Assembly (NCBI GenBank): GCA_944372725.1
Contig: CALWAA010000035.1
Location: 1 to 9,245, forward strand
Reading direction: 5' to 3'
Source of the DNA: an uncultured Bacilli bacterium
GTDB taxonomy: Bacteria > Bacillota_I > Bacilli_A > RF39 > UBA660
Length of the DNA stretch: 9,245 nucleotides
Part shown: positions 6,962 to 9,245 of the stretch, in pieces
How positions within the stretch are numbered: the first letter of the stretch is position 1
Layout of the letters: every line of letters begins with the position of its first letter
Notes under the pieces: generated by a model
The model's database searches: none
The model's input: only the letters and a program-made list of their open reading frames with translations
Told to the model about the DNA's origin: nothing
Program-made: the position numbers and the translations under genes

Positions 6962-6969
6962 GTTACAAT
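6941..6969 (+). promoter_or_regulatory. rightward sigma-70-type promoter of the cargo gene
   Basis: A perfect -35 TTGACA (6941-6946), 17-base spacer and -10 TACAAT (6964-6969, 5 of 6). Transcription would start near 6976, with AGAAAGAGG (6995-7003) nine bases before the ATG at 7013. This is a strong constitutive-looking promoter, so regulation probably comes from repression at the dyads overlapping it. Confidence 0.75.
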
Positions 6970-6979
6970 TATCGTTACA
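6961..6979 (+). repeat. direct repeat CGTTACA over the rightward -10
   Basis: CGTTACA occurs at 6961-6967 and 6973-6979, a 12-base period, covering the -10 and likely start point. It is a candidate binding site for a regulator acting on the cargo gene. Confidence 0.4.
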
Positions 6980-7012
6980 TGAAAGAAATTTATTAGAAAG
7001 AGGCCTGATTTT

Positions 7013-8629
7013 ATGGCAAAAGTAAAATATTTAAAAAAATTTAAAAAATATAATATGAGAGTAGAAAATGGGACTATCTACCTTATCTGTAAAGAAGACG
7101 ATGTATTAGAAAGAGATGTTGAATTAAAAGATAATAAATTGATAAAAGATACTTTAAAAGTAGGGAAAACCATAAATGACACGATTAACTTATTTTACAA
7201 AGAAGAAATCAACAAAATAAAAGAGAAATTCACCCTTCTAGATATTGATAAAAAAGATATTGATAATTTAAGGTTACACAAAGAGTTTATTTTTTATAAT
7301 AAGGACGACTTAATAAACATGAACGAAAGTATTATTGAATTTATTAAAAAATATGTCTATTACAAAGAGCCTGGAGAAGTTATATATACAACTAATTTTC
7401 ATGATGATGATATGGATATGGATATGAAAGATATAATTTCTGATGAAATAACTGATGATATGGATATGAAAGATATAATTTCTGGTGAAATAACTGATGA
7501 TATGGATATGAAAGATATAATTTCTAATGAAATAACTGATGATATGGATATAAGAGATATAATTTCTAATGAAATAACTGATGATATGATAAATATAATT
7601 TTTGATGAAATAACTGATATTAATTTTTTTTATAATACTTATCGTGAAACCTATAATTTACTTAAAGATAATGGAGTAAATGTCGATAAATTATGTACTC
7701 CATCAGACATAATGGATCTTTTAAAATGGGATACCTATAGTATTGAACCCCCAAAAGAAACAAAAAAAAGTCAACAAAATGTAGACCAACCAACAATATC
7801 TGATAGAAAAAACGAAGAATATATAAATAATCAATTTAAGTATTTATTAAAATTACTAGAAGAAAATAAAGAGAATATTAACTATACATCTTTAATAAGT
7901 GAAATTAGTTATATTCCATTAAACATGAAAGATTTTTTTACACATATCATGGAAAATAATTCTAATAATAAATATACTCATAAAATTGCTGATGAAATTT
8001 TTAACTATATAAATACTTATGGCGTACCCTTCTGGACTGAAGATATAGATATACCAAAGAGTACAGTTGATTATAGTTGTATTGATATTCCCCTAAATAA
8101 CTTTATATTTATATGCTTATCTATTTATGTTTACTTTGAACTATGGAATTTCTTTAATAAATATCATGAAAAGTATGATACTTTTGAAGAAATTAACTTT
8201 CTTAACCAAGCATTAAATATTCTAAATATAGACTACTTGTATACTGACGAGAAGAAAGATCTACTTGATAAACTTGGAAAGAGTATAAAAGAATTAGATA
8301 TAAATATAAACCATAAATATAATAAAATTTTTGATTATATTCTAAAAATATATCGTGATAGAATCTGGAAGAAAAAAGAAAAAATATTTACTGTAGAGTA
8401 CATATATGAAAATTACATTATAGGAGTTTGGGATATATTTTTTATGTACTATTTTGGTAGCGATAATTCACTTACTAGAATTGAACGACACTTCTGCACC
8501 GAATGTCATAAAGAATTTATAGGTAAAGGTCATATTAAAAAAACTTTATGTGATAGCTGCTACGACATTAGACAAAAAAATTTATTAAAAAAACGAGTTG
8601 AAAAATTTAGAGAAAAAAGTGATAAGTGA
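7013..8629 (+). CDS. 538-aa protein with tandem 14-residue repeats and C-terminal zinc knuckle, unknown function
   Basis: Not recognised as a named family. Residues 1-125 are lysine-rich. Residues 134-201 are five tandem copies of DDMDMKDIISxEIT (the last copy 12 residues), acidic and amphipathic. Residues 250-270 are a polar linker, and 271-480 are mostly helical with aromatic-rich stretches such as FIFICLSIYVYFELWNFF (364-381), which could be a buried helix or a weak membrane segment. The end holds C495-x2-C498-x14-C513-x2-C516 followed by a basic helix, a zinc-ribbon/knuckle pattern common at the C-termini of uncharacterised Bacillota proteins. It is transcribed away from the replication operon from its own strong promoter and is even more AT-rich, so it looks like acquired cargo. 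Phage defence is a position-based guess. The ATG start is supported by AGAAAGAGG nine bases upstream. Confidence 0.88.
   Translation: MAKVKYLKKFKKYNMRVENGTIYLICKEDDVLERDVELKDNKLIKDTLKVGKTINDTINLFYKEEINKIKEKFTLLDIDKKDIDNLRLHKEFIFYNKDDLINMNESIIEFIKKYVYYKEPGEVIYTTNFHDDDMDMDMKDIISDEITDDMDMKDIISGEITDDMDMKDIISNEITDDMDIRDIISNEITDDMINIIFDEITDINFFYNTYRETYNLLKDNGVNVDKLCTPSDIMDLLKWDTYSIEPPKETKKSQQNVDQPTISDRKNEEYINNQFKYLLKLLEENKENINYTSLISEISYIPLNMKDFFTHIMENNSNNKYTHKIADEIFNYINTYGVPFWTEDIDIPKSTVDYSCIDIPLNNFIFICLSIYVYFELWNFFNKYHEKYDTFEEINFLNQALNILNIDYLYTDEKKDLLDKLGKSIKELDININHKYNKIFDYILKIYRDRIWKKKEKIFTVEYIYENYIIGVWDIFFMYYFGSDNSLTRIERHFCTECHKEFIGKGHIKKTLCDSCYDIRQKNLLKKRVEKFREKSDK
7412..7615 (+). repeat. in-frame 42-bp tandem repeat, five units (last shortened)
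   Basis: Units start at 7412, 7454, 7496, 7538 and 7580; the fifth is 36 bases. Units 2 and 3 differ only at one codon (GGT against AAT), so the expansion is recent. A 42-bp unit keeps the frame, allowing length variation between strains without loss of the gene. There are no unique spacers, so this is not CRISPR. Confidence 0.95.
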
Positions 8630-8734
8630 TAATAATGAAAGTGATGAAAATCCTCAAAAAACCTTAAAAAAAGCATGTTTTCACTCAATATAATAAAAAA
8701 AGGGAAGTAAGTGATACACTTTTTAAAAAATGAT

Positions 8735-8784
8735 AATAAAAAAGATATAAAATAAAAATTAAAAAAAATAAAAAAGATATAAAA
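8735..8784. repeat. 18-bp A/T direct repeat, two copies
   Basis: AATAAAAAAGATATAAAA occurs exactly at 8735-8752 and 8767-8784, 32 bases apart, in an almost pure A/T tract. Together with the neighbouring dyad it would melt easily, as in an origin unwinding element; simple low-complexity DNA is the alternative. Confidence 0.6.
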
Positions 8785-8817
8785 ATATAAAAAAATATAA
8801 TCATTTTTTATATTTTT
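8781..8817 (+). terminator. 14-bp all-A/T inverted repeat, possible terminator of the cargo gene
   Basis: AAAAATATAAAAAA (8781-8794) pairs perfectly with TTTTTTATATTTTT (8804-8817) around a 9-base loop, about 150 bases past the stop of the 538-aa gene. It has no GC pairs, so it is weak as a terminator and may instead belong to the AT-rich unwinding region. Confidence 0.35.
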
Positions 8818-8916
8818 ATCCCTTTCATCCCTAATCAACTTTTTCGCGTGTAAAAACGACAAAAAAAGAAGAAAATAACATCCCTTCTTCATCCCTTATC
8901 TTTCCCTTTTATCCCT
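8818..8916. repeat. iteron-like ATCCCT array
   Basis: ATCCCT lies at 8818, 8827, 8880, 8891 and 8911, with a near copy TTCCCT at 8902. Spacings within the clusters are 9, then 11, 11 and 9 bases, close to one helical turn, so the copies face the same side of the DNA. It adjoins the A/T tract at 8735-8817. The combination resembles an origin with iterons. No gene is visible in 8630-8964. Confidence 0.45.
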
Positions 8917-8933
8917 AAAAAATATCATACAAA

Positions 8934-8954
8934 TTTTATTTTTAAAAAATAAAA
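8934..8954 (-). terminator. A/T inverted repeat just past the resolvase remnant
   Basis: TTTTATTTTT (8934-8943) and AAAAATAAAA (8945-8954) form a 10-bp dyad 10 bases beyond the minus-strand stop. It could be a weak old terminator; there are no GC pairs, so the call is uncertain. Confidence 0.25.
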
Positions 8955-8964
8955 ATATCTTGAT

Positions 8965-9171
8965 TTATAACCTCTCATTTTCTTTCACCATATTATAAAA
9001 TGTATTTGGTTTTAAATTTAATTTTTTCATAGCTTCACGAGCAGTAATTTTCTTATCTTTCCATTCCTTAATTACTTCTTCAAAATTATCTGGTTTGGTT
9101 ATTTTAGGTCTTCCAAATGAGTTACCAGTTTTAGTACCATATTTAAGAGCAATATCTATACCTTCACGTTG
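8965..9171 (-). pseudogene. C-terminal fragment of a serine resolvase/invertase, 68 codons
   Basis: The minus-strand reading from QREGIDIAL through NSFGRPK to KITAREAMKKLNLKPNTFYNMV ends in TAA at 8965-8967. The GRPK junction followed by a Hin-type helix-turn-helix (ITAREAMKKL then PNTFYNMV) is the standard C-terminus of small serine recombinases of the resolvase/invertase family, which bind DNA through this domain. The catalytic N-terminal part (active serine, about 110-120 residues) is absent. In the frame upstream of CAACGTGAA a TGA appears at once, and the sequence becomes hairpin-rich. The gene is therefore interrupted at 9171/9172, apparently by the transposon end described next. The missing half is expected on the other side of that insertion, outside the window. 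Confidence 0.85.
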
Positions 9172-9245
9172 TCAAAGGCTGTCGCCTACCATGCACTAAA
9201 GTACATGGCTTGGTTCCATTGTACTGGAAGTACATTTTGCGAGTA
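9172..9245 (-). mobile_element. right end of an IS200/IS605-type (TnpB) transposon, omega-RNA 3' part
   Basis: Three compact hairpins occur in 60 bases: AGGC/GCCT (9176-9187), a 20-base near-palindrome at 9189-9208, and TGTACT/AGTACA (9220-9234). The middle hairpin has a C-A mismatch on the plus strand but G-U on the minus strand, so it folds as RNA only when read leftward. Its ACTTTAGT apex resembles the terminal hairpin of TnpB omega-RNAs such as that of ISDra2 (recalled, not checked). It abuts the broken resolvase, and the transposon body and tnpB would lie beyond 9245. A different small mobile element with terminal hairpins cannot be excluded. Confidence 0.5.

Noticed and set aside
7412..7615. 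CRISPR-like array
   Set aside because: Repeat units are contiguous 42-bp coding repeats in frame with no unique spacers, and no cas genes are present.
8560..8892. Leftward open frame of 110 codons, Phe/Tyr/Lys-rich
   Set aside because: It overlaps the end of the 538-aa gene and the A/T repeat tract; its composition is what A/T repeats produce by chance, and no ribosome site was seen.
8965..9171. Resolvase as a working gene of the element
   Set aside because: Only the C-terminal 68 codons remain; the catalytic domain is missing and a stop appears in frame at the junction.

Overview
The window is very AT-rich DNA from a low-GC Bacillota-like host. The evidence is purine-rich AGGAGG/AAGGAG-type ribosome sites, GTG and probable TTG/GTG starts, a tRNA gene with encoded CCA, and a TTGACA-17-TACAAT promoter. 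Genus cannot be told from the sequence. An intact tRNA-Gly and a neighbouring tRNA-Gly half make a chromosomal integration locus likely.

Layout. Bases 1-345 hold a broken 5' half of one tRNA-Gly(GCC), a possible fossil tail of an older integrase, and a complete tRNA-Gly(GCC). From about 346 a compact integrated element begins. Seven leftward genes occupy 403-6834. In transcription order they are a DUF669/SSB-like protein, two small winged-helix-like proteins, a primase-polymerase/SF3 helicase fusion, an unknown 126-aa protein, an excisionase-like protein and a tyrosine integrase. The integrase ends against the tRNA gene. No capsid, terminase, relaxase or conjugation gene is visible, so the block looks like a phage-satellite or other minimal integrated replicon. 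Its far attachment site is not seen.

Bases 6835-7012 are a dense divergent control region with back-to-back promoters, tandem promoter-like repeats and palindromes. A rightward 538-aa gene of unknown function follows, with five tandem 14-residue repeats and a C-terminal four-cysteine zinc knuckle. It looks like cargo, and phage defence is one guess.

Bases 8630-8964 carry no gene. They hold near-pure A/T direct and inverted repeats, then a helically phased ATCCCT array, which together form an origin-like arrangement. At 8965-9171 is the C-terminal fragment of a serine resolvase on the minus strand. It is cut off by what looks like the right end (omega-RNA end) of an IS200/IS605-type TnpB transposon running out of the window.

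Working model (inference): the integrase and Xis-like protein move the element in and out of tRNA-Gly. The prim-pol/helicase, SSB-like protein and winged-helix proteins replicate it. The primase ends in an SSB-type tip (DDLPF) that may recruit host repair and restart proteins. The divergent region chooses between the replication operon and the cargo gene.
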